In this document: positions 1 to 8,951 of the stretch, one piece after another
Layout of the letters: every line of letters starts with the position of its first letter
How positions within the stretch are numbered: the first letter of the stretch is position 1
Made by a program: the position numbers and the translations under genes
The notes under the pieces: model-generated
The model's database searches: none
The model's input: the letters and a program-made list of their open reading frames with translations, nothing else
What the model was told of the DNA's origin: nothing
NCBI GenBank assembly: GCA_001897425.1
Contig: MKSW01000027.1
Location: 1 to 64,000 of the forward strand
Length of the DNA: 64,000 bases
Source: Actinobacteria bacterium 69-20
GTDB taxonomy: Bacteria; Actinomycetota; Actinomycetes; Mycobacteriales; Nakamurellaceae
Direction of reading: 5' to 3'

Positions 1-1010
1 CCTGCCTGAAGTGATGGTTGAGGGTGTCCAGAATCGGCGTTGCTAACCCAACGTCGAGCACTGGAGGCCCAACTGTGGACGCCGATCTGGACACCCTCGT
101 GACGGCACTGTACGTCACGACCGATGATTTGCTGAAGACCGATCCGCGATTCGCGCCGCCACGGCCGGCCGTGGGGTTCGTCCCGCGGGTGAGCGATGCC
201 GAGGTGGTCACGTTGGCGGTCATGCAGGCACTTTTGGGTTTCACCAGCGAGCGGCGGTGGCTGCGGCACGCGAAATCGCATATGGCGCAGCTGTTTCCGT
301 ACCTGCCAGGCCAGTCCGGCTACAACAAGCGGCTACGCGCACTGTCCGGCACAATCAGTTGGCTGGTCGGGGCGCTTGGCCGTGACACGGCGGTTTTCAC
401 CGACGACGTGTGGATCGCCGATTCCACCCCGGTCGAGTGCGCCCGCTCCCGCGAAGCAGCGTTGCGCTCGGAGTTGGCCGGGTTCGCCGAGTATGGTTAC
501 TGTGCCTCCCACTCCCGGTACTTTTGGGGTTTGCGCCTGCATTTGGTGTGCACGCTGCACGGCCTACCCATCGGGGCGGCCCTGACCGGCGCGAAAGCCG
601 ACGAACGACAGGTGCTACTCGATATCCTCGCAGACCCGCGCCTGGCAGACCGTTCCCCACGCCAGCTGCTGATCGCGGATAAGAACTACTTCGGCGACCA
701 GTTCGAGGCCGCCCTGCCAGACGCGAACATCGAGTTGCTCCGGCCGGCCCGCAAAGGCGAGACCGAACGACCGGGCACCCGATTCTTCAAGCCATTACGC
801 CAGGTCATCGAGTCGATCAACGACACACTCAAAGGCCAACTCAACCTCGAAGCCCACGGCGGCCGCACACCCGGCGGCGTCATCGTGCGCGTCTGGCAAC
901 GCATCCTGGCCATGACCGCCGCCATCTGGCACAACGACCGAATCGGCGCACCCACCCTACGATCCCTGACCGCCTACGACCACTAACCCCTTGGAATCAC
1001 TCATCTAGGT
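1..1010 (+). mobile_element. IS982-family insertion sequence, left end at window edge
   Basis: The element holds one transposase gene. Read outward to inward, the right end begins ACCTAGATGAGTGATTCC at 1010. The first 25 bases of the window begin CCTGCCTGAAGTGATGG and match it imperfectly, with one gap and the shared blocks CCT, TGA, GTGAT and AGGG. The left end therefore lies at or just before base 1. Base 1011 continues in frame into an oxidoreductase fragment, which fixes the right boundary. The target-site duplication cannot be checked because the left flank is outside the window. Confidence 0.75.
75..986 (+). CDS. IS982-family transposase
   Basis: DDE-type transposase of about 303 residues, the usual length for this family. 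It reads from an N-terminal helical region through a YNKRLR segment and the catalytic-core blocks DDVWIADSTPVEC, EYGYCASHSRYFWG, TGAKADER and ADKNYFGDQF, to the closing QRILAMTAAIWHN and SLTAYDH. The acidic residues in DDVW/DST, AKADE and ADKNYF are the likely DDE set. The GTG at 75 was preferred over an in-frame TTG at 18 because homologues begin near DADLDTL. The frame is intact, so the element may be active. It sits inside a sugar-type oxidoreductase gene. Confidence 0.9.
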   Translation: MDADLDTLVTALYVTTDDLLKTDPRFAPPRPAVGFVPRVSDAEVVTLAVMQALLGFTSERRWLRHAKSHMAQLFPYLPGQSGYNKRLRALSGTISWLVGALGRDTAVFTDDVWIADSTPVECARSREAALRSELAGFAEYGYCASHSRYFWGLRLHLVCTLHGLPIGAALTGAKADERQVLLDILADPRLADRSPRQLLIADKNYFGDQFEAALPDANIELLRPARKGETERPGTRFFKPLRQVIESINDTLKGQLNLEAHGGRTPGGVIVRVWQRILAMTAAIWHNDRIGAPTLRSLTAYDH

Positions 1011-1193
1011 GATATCGCCTCTGGAGCAAATCCATTCGAGTTGGAACTCCGTCATTTCCTCGATGTTCTAGACGGCCGGGTAGAGCCGATCGTGACGGCG
1101 ATGGACGGGTTAGCGGCCGTCCGGATCGCCCAGGCGGCGCGGGAATCGGCGAGAACTGGTGTGCCGGTATGGCTCGCGGGGGGAGAGGACTGA
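1011..1193 (+). pseudogene. 3' fragment of a Gfo/Idh/MocA-family oxidoreductase
   Basis: Sixty codons run in frame from the base after the insertion sequence to TGA at 1191-1193. They contain LRHFLDVLDG, VTAMDGLAAVRIAQAA and SARTGVPV, the standard C-terminal pattern of Gfo/Idh/MocA dehydrogenases. The next gene ends similarly (FLACTIDRRVPVVDGMDGLRASK). The N-terminal Rossmann domain and most of the catalytic domain are absent from this side of the element. Its stop overlaps the next start by one base, so the two oxidoreductase genes were probably translationally coupled before the insertion. Confidence 0.75.
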
Positions 1194-2188
1194 TGGTTCG
1201 GATCGGGTTTCTTGGGGTAGCCCACCCGCATTCCTCCATCTATATCGACAGTCTGCGACGTGCAAGGGCCGAAGTTCGTGGTCTATATGATCTAGATCCC
1301 GAGCGCGCTGCGTGGTGGGGTAGCGCGAACGATGTGCCCTGCTTCCCGAGCGGCGAGTCTCTGGCCAGTGAGGTGGACGGGGTGCTCGTGTGCGCTGAGA
1401 CCCCTTACCGCAGAAGACTTGTTAATATCGCTGCGGCCGCCGGTGTGGCGGTGCTGTGTGAGGTGCCGCTGGGTCCCGGCCCGGAAGATTCCGAAGCGAT
1501 CATCGACGCCTGCGAGCGGGCGCGGGTCCCTTTGATGACGGCATTGCCAGTCCGCTTTGACCCTACGGTATTGCAGCTGCGGGACCTGGTGGCCCGAGGC
1601 GACTTGGGACGAATTCGGGCTTTTTCCGGAGTGAATCAAAGCCGGATACCGGTACGCGACGGATCGAGGTTCGCCATCGAGTCGGTCGTCGGGGAAGGCT
1701 CGATGATGGACAACGCGATTCATCTGGCTGATGCATACTCGTGGATCCTCGGATCCGAGCCGGAAGAAGTGTACGCCGTCGGTAACCGGATCGTCACTTC
1801 GGACCTCGCTACGGGAGAGACTTCGGCGCTGTTGATAGTCAGCTACGCAGCTGGGGTATTCGGATCGATCGACTGTAGTTGGAACCAACCGTTGAACTAT
1901 CCAGCCCGAGATCGGTTCGCCCTTTCCGTCGTGGGAGATGACGGAACCGCGGGCGTCGAACCGATGCGGCAGCGGCTCACCCATTTCGGTGGGCCGCAAA
2001 AGTACTCCTGGCTCGGCTGGGAAGTACCCGCGCACCTGCCAATGATTCAGGAGTTCCTCGCCTGCACTATCGATCGACGAGTGCCGGTGGTCGATGGAAT
2101 GGACGGACTGAGAGCATCGAAGGTCGTATGGGCGGCGCTCGAATCCTACCGGACGGGCACGCCAATTAGGGTGGTACCGGCGACTTAA
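1193..2188 (+). CDS. Gfo/Idh/MocA-family NAD(P)-dependent oxidoreductase
   Basis: Predicted cytoplasmic dehydrogenase of 331 residues acting on a sugar, inositol or related polyol; the substrate cannot be told. The N-terminal Rossmann fold opens with IGFLGVAHPHS, a variant of GxGxxG. CEVPLGPG stands where the family usually has EKP, and NAIHLADAYSWILG carries the conserved histidine region of the C-terminal domain. The start at 1193 is chosen for the strong Shine-Dalgarno GGGGAGAGG and because ATG overlaps the TGA of the upstream fragment; an in-frame ATG lies 24 bases upstream. The gene was the second of a two-gene unit and may now depend on readthrough from the insertion sequence. Confidence 0.8.
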   Translation: MVRIGFLGVAHPHSSIYIDSLRRARAEVRGLYDLDPERAAWWGSANDVPCFPSGESLASEVDGVLVCAETPYRRRLVNIAAAAGVAVLCEVPLGPGPEDSEAIIDACERARVPLMTALPVRFDPTVLQLRDLVARGDLGRIRAFSGVNQSRIPVRDGSRFAIESVVGEGSMMDNAIHLADAYSWILGSEPEEVYAVGNRIVTSDLATGETSALLIVSYAAGVFGSIDCSWNQPLNYPARDRFALSVVGDDGTAGVEPMRQRLTHFGGPQKYSWLGWEVPAHLPMIQEFLACTIDRRVPVVDGMDGLRASKVVWAALESYRTGTPIRVVPAT

Positions 2189-2327
2189 CCTGCCGCTCTG
2201 TGAGATCGCGGAATTTGGGCATGGACACTGTCGGACAAGCGAATCAGATGGCGCGGTGCGCTGGGGCGGGATGGCGCTCGCGCTCGGCCGTCCGATCACA
2301 GCCCAAATCGAGCCGTTGCTCTAATCG

Positions 2328-2822
2328 TCAAGAGGGATTGCTGAGAACGAAACGCGCGCGTTCGGCACGGAGCATAGCGAACGGCGTCATGAACGGCACG
2401 CGGAGCGGGATGCAGACGTTCGGGATTTTAATCTTCTTCGCTGACGAGGCGAATACCTCGTGCGTGATGACGGTGTGCCCGGCCACCTGGGCCTGTGCGA
2501 TGAGGAAGAAGTCCGCGACGGCGAGGAAGTCGTTGATGGCCGCGGGCTCGTACCCCATCGTCGTCACCTGGGTGCTGACCGTGGCCAAGCCGGGCATATC
2601 CGCCGCCGTCACCGGCAGGAAGAATGAACCTGGCAACGCCTCGACCCACGTCGATAGATCGTCATCCCGGCTGGTCAGCTCTTGCTTAACGCTTTCGATG
2701 CTGAAAACCCGGCCCGCATCGTGCGCCGTGCGGAGCCAGCCCCAGAATCCTGGGCAGATATCGAACGCGTAGTAGCGGTTATTGGCCTCGATGAACACGT
2801 TGCTGTCCAGCAGGTACGCCAT
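2328..2822 (-). CDS. DUF4411-family PIN-like protein, probable toxin
   Basis: Protein of 164 residues beginning MAYLLDSNVFIEA, the first acidic strand of PIN-type nucleases. INDFLAVADFFLIAQAQ and the later THEVFA supply further conserved positions of the DUF4411 group. Its start overlaps the stop of the upstream XRE/ImmA gene by one base, so the pair is translationally coupled. DUF4411 proteins commonly follow XRE-ImmA/IrrE proteins, and the arrangement resembles a toxin-antitoxin unit. RNase activity is inferred from the fold only. The 3' end (MTPFAMLRAERA on this strand) carries a copy of a motif dispersed through the window. Confidence 0.75.
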   Translation of the reverse strand: MAYLLDSNVFIEANNRYYAFDICPGFWGWLRTAHDAGRVFSIESVKQELTSRDDDLSTWVEALPGSFFLPVTAADMPGLATVSTQVTTMGYEPAAINDFLAVADFFLIAQAQVAGHTVITHEVFASSAKKIKIPNVCIPLRVPFMTPFAMLRAERARFVLSNPS

Positions 2823-3970
2823 CAGCCGACCTGAAGGTGCTCGGCGAGCTTGTCGAACGTGGATTGTTTCTTCAGCCCGAGCATTCGGAACGCATCGCGG
2901 TAGAGGGTGTTGCCCTCGAGCACGTCGGAGATCAGTGCGCGGGCGAACCGCTTGCTGGTACGCGCCGGCTGAGTGTTGTAGTAGTTTCCGCCGGTGCTGG
3001 ACTTCCGCTCGGCAGCAAGGCGCCGGACGCGAGCGAGTTCGGCGTCATACGCGGTTCGGAACCGATCGCCGGTGACGAACCCGGTGTCGCGCAGTCGGAG
3101 CAGGATGGCGAGCGTGCTGACGCGGAACCGTGCGGCGAGCGCGTCCAAAGCCTCGGGGCCGAGATCAATCGCGTCCCCTGCCGCCAATTCCGCATCCGGT
3201 ACCAGGAACTCGCCGGCGACCGCGCTGCACCAGCGCTCCACGTCGGTGTTGGCGTGAGCGTGCGGGGTGGAATCGTCGACTCCTTGCTGCCCTGAGTAGA
3301 TGTGCGCCAATTCGTGCGCCAAGGTGAAGATCTGGGCGGCTTTGGTATCGGCACCGTTGATGAACACGATCGGCGCATAGTTGTCGACCAGGCTGAACCC
3401 GCCGAACTCGTCCGGGTCGAGGACCCGGTGTGTGTTGCTGCCGACGATGCCGCTGGTCATGACGAGGACGCCGATATCTTCCGCGTTGTCCGCCAGGAAG
3501 CGGAATGCCTCGCCCCAGCTGGAGCCGCGCTGGGTGGTTTCGAATCGCAACTCGGCACGCATGCGAGATGCAGTCTCCGTGATGTCCGCCCCGGGCGGCA
3601 CGGTGGCGACTGCAGCTACCGTTCCTTCGCCGGTCGCGACGGCGAACGCGCGGTACCATTCCTGCCGTTGCTGGCAGGCATAGATCGTTTCCAACAGGTC
3701 GGGGCTCGGCTCGAGGATCTCGTCATTCCTGCGGGTACGGAAGTCCGGGATCGGCAGCGGCAGCGCAGGCGGCCGGGGCAGAAAAAAGTAGCCGACCGGC
3801 GTGCGCGTCGTCTGCGCGAATCCCTCGAGCTGTTTGAGTGTCGGATGCGCGGTTCCCTGCTCCCACTGCGGGAACTTCGGGAACTTCTTGGCGAGCGCCG
3901 CCACAGGGGTACGGGATCGCTCCCGCGCCCAGGTAAGGAGTTCGCCGGCGACCGGCATCTGTGTCGGCAT
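2822..3970 (-). CDS. XRE-family HTH + ImmA/IrrE metallopeptidase domain protein
   Basis: Protein of about 382 residues. The N-terminal helix-turn-helix (VAALAKKFPKFPQWEQGTAH, residues about 22-45) is followed by a proline-rich link and a zinc-peptidase domain with HELAHIYSG (HExxH type). Members of this COG2856-like family act as cleavable or DNA-binding regulators in stress, phage and toxin-antitoxin loci. The start at 3970 places the HTH at the usual distance; an in-frame ATG at 3997 would add nine residues. It lies directly upstream of and coupled to the DUF4411 gene, so it is probably the antitoxin and autoregulator of that pair. Confidence 0.8.
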   Translation of the reverse strand: MPTQMPVAGELLTWARERSRTPVAALAKKFPKFPQWEQGTAHPTLKQLEGFAQTTRTPVGYFFLPRPPALPLPIPDFRTRRNDEILEPSPDLLETIYACQQRQEWYRAFAVATGEGTVAAVATVPPGADITETASRMRAELRFETTQRGSSWGEAFRFLADNAEDIGVLVMTSGIVGSNTHRVLDPDEFGGFSLVDNYAPIVFINGADTKAAQIFTLAHELAHIYSGQQGVDDSTPHAHANTDVERWCSAVAGEFLVPDAELAAGDAIDLGPEALDALAARFRVSTLAILLRLRDTGFVTGDRFRTAYDAELARVRRLAAERKSSTGGNYYNTQPARTSKRFARALISDVLEGNTLYRDAFRMLGLKKQSTFDKLAEHLQVG

Positions 3971-4159
3971 GGCCCCATTGTTACGTACTGAGAGCATGCG
4001 CGCCCCTATGCCCGCGCCGCAGACGGATCGAAACCGAAGAAGCCGGGGAAGGTGTCCTCACCGCTGTCGACCCGCATGGAAGAGCGCTTCCGCCGCCGCT
4101 TCGACGATCAGTAACCCCGCGCACCTCAGTAACACTGCGCGGCACGGTTCGGTGCCGGC

Positions 4160-4223
4160 GCTGTGTTTGATCCCCCCGGCTAACGCCGCCCGCTGTGCTT
4201 GATCCCCCCGGCTAACGCCGCCC
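4160..4223. repeat. two 32-bp tandem repeats at the 3' end of the transglutaminase gene
   Basis: Units 4160-4191 and 4192-4223 are identical except for one base (T or C at the seventh position). Each contains CTA, the complement of the TAG stop of the leftward gene ending at 4212, so the last codons and the stop are duplicated downstream. The rest of the interval 3971-4211 shows no convincing gene. Confidence 0.8.
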
Positions 4224-6500
4224 ACGGAGGGATCGCGGCCAGACCCGGTCCGGCCATCGCCGGGGCTGCGTGCGATCCAGCGCGGTGATCACCGTCAACA
4301 CGCCCGGCGCCAGATCGGGTTGCGGGCCGGCCGCGCCCGCCCCGTACCACTCCTGTTCGGCGCAGCTGATCACCACCTTGAGCTTCTCGCGCCCGGTGGC
4401 CGGCAGGTGCGCGATGCGTGCGAGTCTGTTGGCCGTCGCGCGCACGGATTCCTCGTCACCGGGACGGATGCCGTGGTCGATCAGCGTGTCGCGGATCTCC
4501 TGCCACGCTGCCGTCCCGGCCCCGAGCCGGTGACCCGCCGCGAGCGCTAGGCGCTTGCGGCGACGTGCCCTTCGGAGCATGGTCGGCGCCGCGAGCAGCA
4601 GCACGAACAGCGTCATACCCGCGATAGCAAACAGGACGGTTGACAAGTGGCCACCGAGCGGCCCGGTCGCCGAGCTGGTCGCAGGCGAAGTGTTCGCGTC
4701 CGGGATCTTCAGTCCCTGATGTGGCAGCGCACCGATCGGTGCGGGAGTGGTGGTCGGCGCCGCCGTGCCCGAACTCGACGCGGTCGGCGCTGTGGTTCCC
4801 GTCGTGCCGCCGGTCCCCCCGCTGGGCGCCGGGACGAACCCCTGAAGTCCGCCCTGACCGTCGACGAGCGGGGTCGGGTCGAACATCACCCAACCGGACT
4901 TTTCGAACTTCACTTCGACCCAGGCGTGCGCATCATTTGACGTGATCTCATAGCTGCCGTCGGCCTGCCGCACGCCCTGGGTGAAGCCGACGCCGACGCG
5001 CGCCGGGATGCCGAGCGACCGGACCATGATCGCCATCGCCGCCGCGTACTGCTCGCAGTAGCCCTTCTTGTTCGTGAGGAAATCGACCAGCGCGTTGCCG
5101 GAGTTGCCGAGCGGCGTGGACAGCGAGTAAGTGAAGCCGTTCGCCGGATTGGTGAAGTAGTGCAGCAGGGCGTCGACCGCATCGAACGGGTTCGTGGTTC
5201 CCGCGGTGATGGAATTCGCGAGGCTCGTCACCTGCGAGGGGAGGGCACCGGTCTGCGTCAGCGGGCCCCCGGACTGCACGTTCTCCTGCCGGAGCTCGGC
5301 CGCCGTCGCTGTGGCCGGCGCGAGGGTCACCGTGTAGGGGCCCGGCACGGTGGGATCCGTACGAAAAACCGTCTGCAGGTTCTCGTCGTAGCTCCAGCCG
5401 GTGCCGATGCCGGAGACGGCCGTCGCGTCCGGATACATGGGCAGGTACTTGTCGCGGTAGTTCTGCGGGGTGATCGTCGCCGTGGGGCCGTCATCGCCGG
5501 TCGCGGCTCCGGGAACCGTTCCGTCGAAATCCGGCACATCCGCGGACACCGGCCCGAATCCGAAACCCTTGTCGTCGGTCCACTTCTCGAGGGTGAACGT
5601 GCGTAGGTACGTCGGCTGGCTCACGCCGGTCACGTTCAGTACGTCCTCCGGCCGGCCATCGGTGAGCTGTCCGCGGAGCAGCGCCCAGGGGCTCAGCCCG
5701 ATCGGCCCGCCCGAGTGGCTGGTGTGCGGGATCCGGCCGTTCGTGCCGATGCCGGTGGCGGAGCCCGCGATCACCACCGAGGCAGCGATCGCGATCGTCC
5801 CGATGACGGCGGTCGAGACGCCCAAGGAGACGGCCGCATGCGACTGCGCGCGGACGCCGTGGTGCCCGGACAGCGCGAGCAGCGCCGCGTAGCAGGCCGC
5901 GGGCAGCACGAAGGCGTACCACGGCAACATCCCGGAGTAGATCGACGCGGGAACGGCGTACAGGCCGAGCAGCGGAAGCGCCACCAGCGCAGGGGTTTTC
6001 GCGCCGGCGATCAAGAGATCGACCACGAGTGCGACCGCTCCGACGGCAAGCGCGATGAACAGGCCGAGTTCCGCGGTGGGCGTCGCCGGTGGGACGCTCG
6101 TCATGATCTGATCCCACGCGGACCCGAGCATGCCGACGGCCTCGTCCACGGCCGCCGGTCCCGGCAGCACGCCGCCGATCCCGGTCGTGGTGAACAGGCT
6201 GGTCAGCGCCACAGCGAGGGCGGCGAGCTGGAACAGTTCCACGATCCACGGGCGTAGCCGAAGCAGGCGCGCGCCGATGCCCACCAGCCAGACGACGGTC
6301 ACCACCTCGGCCACCGGCAGCAACCAGGACACGCCTGCGACCAGCGGCATCAGGGCGGTCGCCCCGCCGAGCACCGCGAGCGCGCCGAAGACTGTGGGTG
6401 CCGCGGACAGTGTCGACGCCGATGACGCCGTTCGCGGGCCTGGCGGCCCGCCGGGCTCCGTCCGGCCGGCCGTGCGCGGGCCACGCGTGGCGGTCGTCAT
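4212..6500 (-). CDS. membrane transglutaminase-like protein (TgpA type)
   Basis: Protein of 762 residues. About seven hydrophobic segments fill the first 250 residues (DUF3488-type membrane region). An extracytoplasmic transglutaminase core follows with the triad in KKGYCEQYAAAM (Cys), DAHAWVEV (His) and FDPTP (Asp). After a Thr/Ser/Ala/Gly linker come one more membrane segment (VLFAIAGMTLFVLLLAAP) and a short C-terminal cytoplasmic domain. ATG at 6500 overlaps the DUF58 stop by four bases. The moxR-DUF58-tgpA trio is widespread in actinomycetes; a role in envelope protein crosslinking or processing is inferred, not shown. Confidence 0.85.
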   Translation of the reverse strand: MTTATRGPRTAGRTEPGGPPGPRTASSASTLSAAPTVFGALAVLGGATALMPLVAGVSWLLPVAEVVTVVWLVGIGARLLRLRPWIVELFQLAALAVALTSLFTTTGIGGVLPGPAAVDEAVGMLGSAWDQIMTSVPPATPTAELGLFIALAVGAVALVVDLLIAGAKTPALVALPLLGLYAVPASIYSGMLPWYAFVLPAACYAALLALSGHHGVRAQSHAAVSLGVSTAVIGTIAIAASVVIAGSATGIGTNGRIPHTSHSGGPIGLSPWALLRGQLTDGRPEDVLNVTGVSQPTYLRTFTLEKWTDDKGFGFGPVSADVPDFDGTVPGAATGDDGPTATITPQNYRDKYLPMYPDATAVSGIGTGWSYDENLQTVFRTDPTVPGPYTVTLAPATATAAELRQENVQSGGPLTQTGALPSQVTSLANSITAGTTNPFDAVDALLHYFTNPANGFTYSLSTPLGNSGNALVDFLTNKKGYCEQYAAAMAIMVRSLGIPARVGVGFTQGVRQADGSYEITSNDAHAWVEVKFEKSGWVMFDPTPLVDGQGGLQGFVPAPSGGTGGTTGTTAPTASSSGTAAPTTTPAPIGALPHQGLKIPDANTSPATSSATGPLGGHLSTVLFAIAGMTLFVLLLAAPTMLRRARRRKRLALAAGHRLGAGTAAWQEIRDTLIDHGIRPGDEESVRATANRLARIAHLPATGREKLKVVISCAEQEWYGAGAAGPQPDLAPGVLTVITALDRTQPRRWPDRVWPRSLRGRR

Positions 6501-7807
6501 GACACCTCGGCGGTGCGGAGATCCGCGCGAGTGCTCGCCGCGTGCCACACCGCCACGAGGTCGTCGCCGCGGTGCGCGACGACCGCCCGCCAGCCACCGG
6601 CGCGCAGCACTGCCGCCGTCGCCTCAGCGGACCCGCCGCCGCGGCGGTCCCAATCGGCGGCTTCGATCACTACAGCGACACCGCGGCAGCCGCGTGGCCG
6701 GGATGCGACCAGCCGGTGCGCGTCGCGCGCGTCGAGGGCCCCCAGGATGGCGATGGCAAGGCCCGCCGTGGGTGGGAAGGCGACGTCCATCCGGTCGTTG
6801 TCGTCCGGCTCGAGTTCGGCGAGGCCCACGAGAATGTCGTCGGCGACATCGTTCCCGGCCGCGATGACGCCGCCGCCGTGCCCGACCAGGCTGATCTGAT
6901 AGTCCTTCGCGAGCAGATGGACGCTCACCGATGCCGCCAGCGTGACCGCCGTCTCCAGGCTCGAATCCCGGCCGGATCCGCGGTGGGCGCGAGCGCGGTG
7001 GTCCAGCAGGACGCAGGCGCCGCCGTGCGAGACCGGCTCCCGCATGCGGACCACGAGATCGCCGCGGCGGGCGGAGGCGCGCCAATGGATGGTGCGGATG
7101 TCGTCGCCCGCCGAGTACGGGCGAACCCGCACATCCGGTTCGCCGCCCGTGGTGCCGGCGACCTCCACGCCGGCCGCCGCCGAGCGCGATCCGAGCGCGG
7201 ACGGCATGGACGCCAGCGGGATCACCGTCGGTAGGACGAGCACCTCCGCCTCCGAGGGCACGACTCGTTGCGTGGCGCTCAGGCCGAAGGGATCCGCGAC
7301 ACGGACGGTCACCGAGCCGATCACGAATCGGCCCCGCCGGGTGGCGGCGAGCGGATAGCGGACCACGGCGGTCGCGCCGCGGCGCAGCGGCGGTATCAGG
7401 CACCGCGCGCCGGCCGTCAGGCCCTCGGTCGCCGGATCGGTGACGATCATCGGCCGGGTCCGCAGCGACCCGTCGTTCGATACCGACAGCTCGACGGTCC
7501 CGAGCGCGCCGGGCTGGAGGCGCTGTGGACTGACCCGGTGCGCGGCCCTGATCGGTGCCGGCAGCACGACGGTGAGCAGCAGGGCGACGATCGGCAACGC
7601 GACGGCCAGGATGCCCACGCGCAGCAGGTCTCGCTCGTCGAGCAGCAGCGCACACAGGATCGCCGCGCCTCCGCCGGCGACCATGCACCGGCCGCGCGTC
7701 GTCAGCCCGCGTTCGCCGCGCGAAGCGCTGCCGCGTTCGCCGCGCGAGGCGCTGCCGCCCCGCTCCGGTGACCGGCCTCGCGCCGGTGCCGACACCTCGG
7801 CTACCAC
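6497..7807 (-). CDS. DUF58 domain protein
   Basis: Protein of 436 residues starting at GTG, directly after the MoxR stop. After a basic N-terminus holding a tandem GSASRGER repeat come two hydrophobic stretches (residues about 42-80), a beta-rich section, and the DUF58 signature DVRPYSAGDDIRTIHWRASARRGDLVVR, given here only by its key residues D, R, H, W and R. DUF58 proteins are the usual partners of MoxR ATPases and carry a degenerate von Willebrand A-like region. The 24-bp N-terminal repeat is an unusual local expansion. It overlaps the transglutaminase gene by four bases. Confidence 0.85.
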   Translation of the reverse strand: MVAEVSAPARGRSPERGGSASRGERGSASRGERGLTTRGRCMVAGGGAAILCALLLDERDLLRVGILAVALPIVALLLTVVLPAPIRAAHRVSPQRLQPGALGTVELSVSNDGSLRTRPMIVTDPATEGLTAGARCLIPPLRRGATAVVRYPLAATRRGRFVIGSVTVRVADPFGLSATQRVVPSEAEVLVLPTVIPLASMPSALGSRSAAAGVEVAGTTGGEPDVRVRPYSAGDDIRTIHWRASARRGDLVVRMREPVSHGGACVLLDHRARAHRGSGRDSSLETAVTLAASVSVHLLAKDYQISLVGHGGGVIAAGNDVADDILVGLAELEPDDNDRMDVAFPPTAGLAIAILGALDARDAHRLVASRPRGCRGVAVVIEAADWDRRGGGSAEATAAVLRAGGWRAVVAHRGDDLVAVWHAASTRADLRTAEVS

Positions 7808-7808
7808 A

Positions 7809-8816
7809 TCAACCGCCGTGCCCTAGCGGCACGCGGGTGTGCGCGATGATCTCGCCGATCACCGAGGCAGCCGATCGGTGCGCCGCGTGCGCCTCCACGG
7901 TCAGCAGCAGCCGGTGCGCCAGGACGGGGACGGCGAAGTGCTGGATGTCGTCCGGGACCACATAATTGCGCCCGGCGAGCGCGGCGGCCGCCTTCGCCGC
8001 GCGGCTGAGGTGCAGCGCGGCACGCGGCGAACAGCCGAGACGTATCTGCGGCAGCCCACGGGTCGCGCCGACGATCGCCACGATGTACTGGCGCAATGCC
8101 GGTGCGATATGGATGTGGTTCACCGCGTCGATCATGTCGGCGACCATCGCCTGGTCGACGACCTCGCCGATCTCCTGCAGCGGGTCGACCGTCTCGCGGT
8201 CGGCCAGCATGGCCACCTCGTTGGCGGGATCCGGGTAGCCGATGGCGGTCCGGGCGAAGAATCGATCGCGTTGCGCCTCCGGCAGGGGATAGGTACCTTC
8301 CATCTCCACCGGGTTCTGGGTCGCGAGCACCAGGAACGGGCGCGCCAGCGGCAACGTGCTGCCGTCGACCGTGACCTGTCTCTCCTCCATTGCTTCGAGC
8401 AGCGCCGACTGAGTCTTCGGTGAGGCGCGATTGATCTCGTCCGCGACGAGGATGTTGGCGAACACCGGGCCGGGATGGAAGGTGAACTCGGCCGTGTTCC
8501 GGTCGTAGACGCTCACCCCGGTGACGTCGGACGGCATCAGGTCGGGGGTGAACTGCACCCGGCTCACGGACCCCGACACGCAGCGTGCGAGTGCCTTCGC
8601 CAGGCTCGTCTTGCCGGTCCCGGGCACGTCTTCGATCAGCAGGTGGCCCTCCGCGAGCAGCGCGACGAGTGAGAGCCGGATGACGTCGGGTTTGCCGAGG
8701 ATCACCCGGGCCACCGCGTCGCCGATCCGAGACGCGTGATGCGCCACCGCTTCTGCGCTCATGGGTTCGGCTATCAGTGGTGTCGGGATCTGCCCCACGG
8801 TCACGTCCTGAGCCAC
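7809..8816 (-). CDS. MoxR-family AAA+ ATPase
   Basis: Protein of 335 residues. Walker A is DVPGTGKTSLAKALA, Walker B is ILVADEINRASPKTQ, the sensor-1 region is FLVLATQNPVEMEGTYPLPEAQ, and LGCSPRAALHLSRAA lies in the lid. GTG at 8816 is chosen because it follows GGAAGGGG at good spacing; the frame stays open upstream but that extension is not family-like. It is first of the moxR-DUF58-tgpA operon, divergent from mraZ. MoxR ATPases act as chaperones for metal insertion or complex assembly. The target here is unknown. Confidence 0.87.
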   Translation of the reverse strand: MAQDVTVGQIPTPLIAEPMSAEAVAHHASRIGDAVARVILGKPDVIRLSLVALLAEGHLLIEDVPGTGKTSLAKALARCVSGSVSRVQFTPDLMPSDVTGVSVYDRNTAEFTFHPGPVFANILVADEINRASPKTQSALLEAMEERQVTVDGSTLPLARPFLVLATQNPVEMEGTYPLPEAQRDRFFARTAIGYPDPANEVAMLADRETVDPLQEIGEVVDQAMVADMIDAVNHIHIAPALRQYIVAIVGATRGLPQIRLGCSPRAALHLSRAAKAAAALAGRNYVVPDDIQHFAVPVLAHRLLLTVEAHAAHRSAASVIGEIIAHTRVPLGHGG

Positions 8817-8951
8817 GAGTCGCCCCTTCCAGCCGGTCCCGGCACGCGTCCGGTACCTGTCAGTCTGCCAGTGCAGCGCGGCCGCGGGGTGCCGCACTTC
8901 GGTGGCCTTCTGCCTCGTTGGTGCCTGCGGTGGCGCCACAAACATGGTCAG

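Noticed and set aside
1292..2299. 335-codon open frame antisense to the oxidoreductase gene
   Set aside because: No recognisable domain, while the forward frame is a full Gfo/Idh/MocA protein with a ribosome site.
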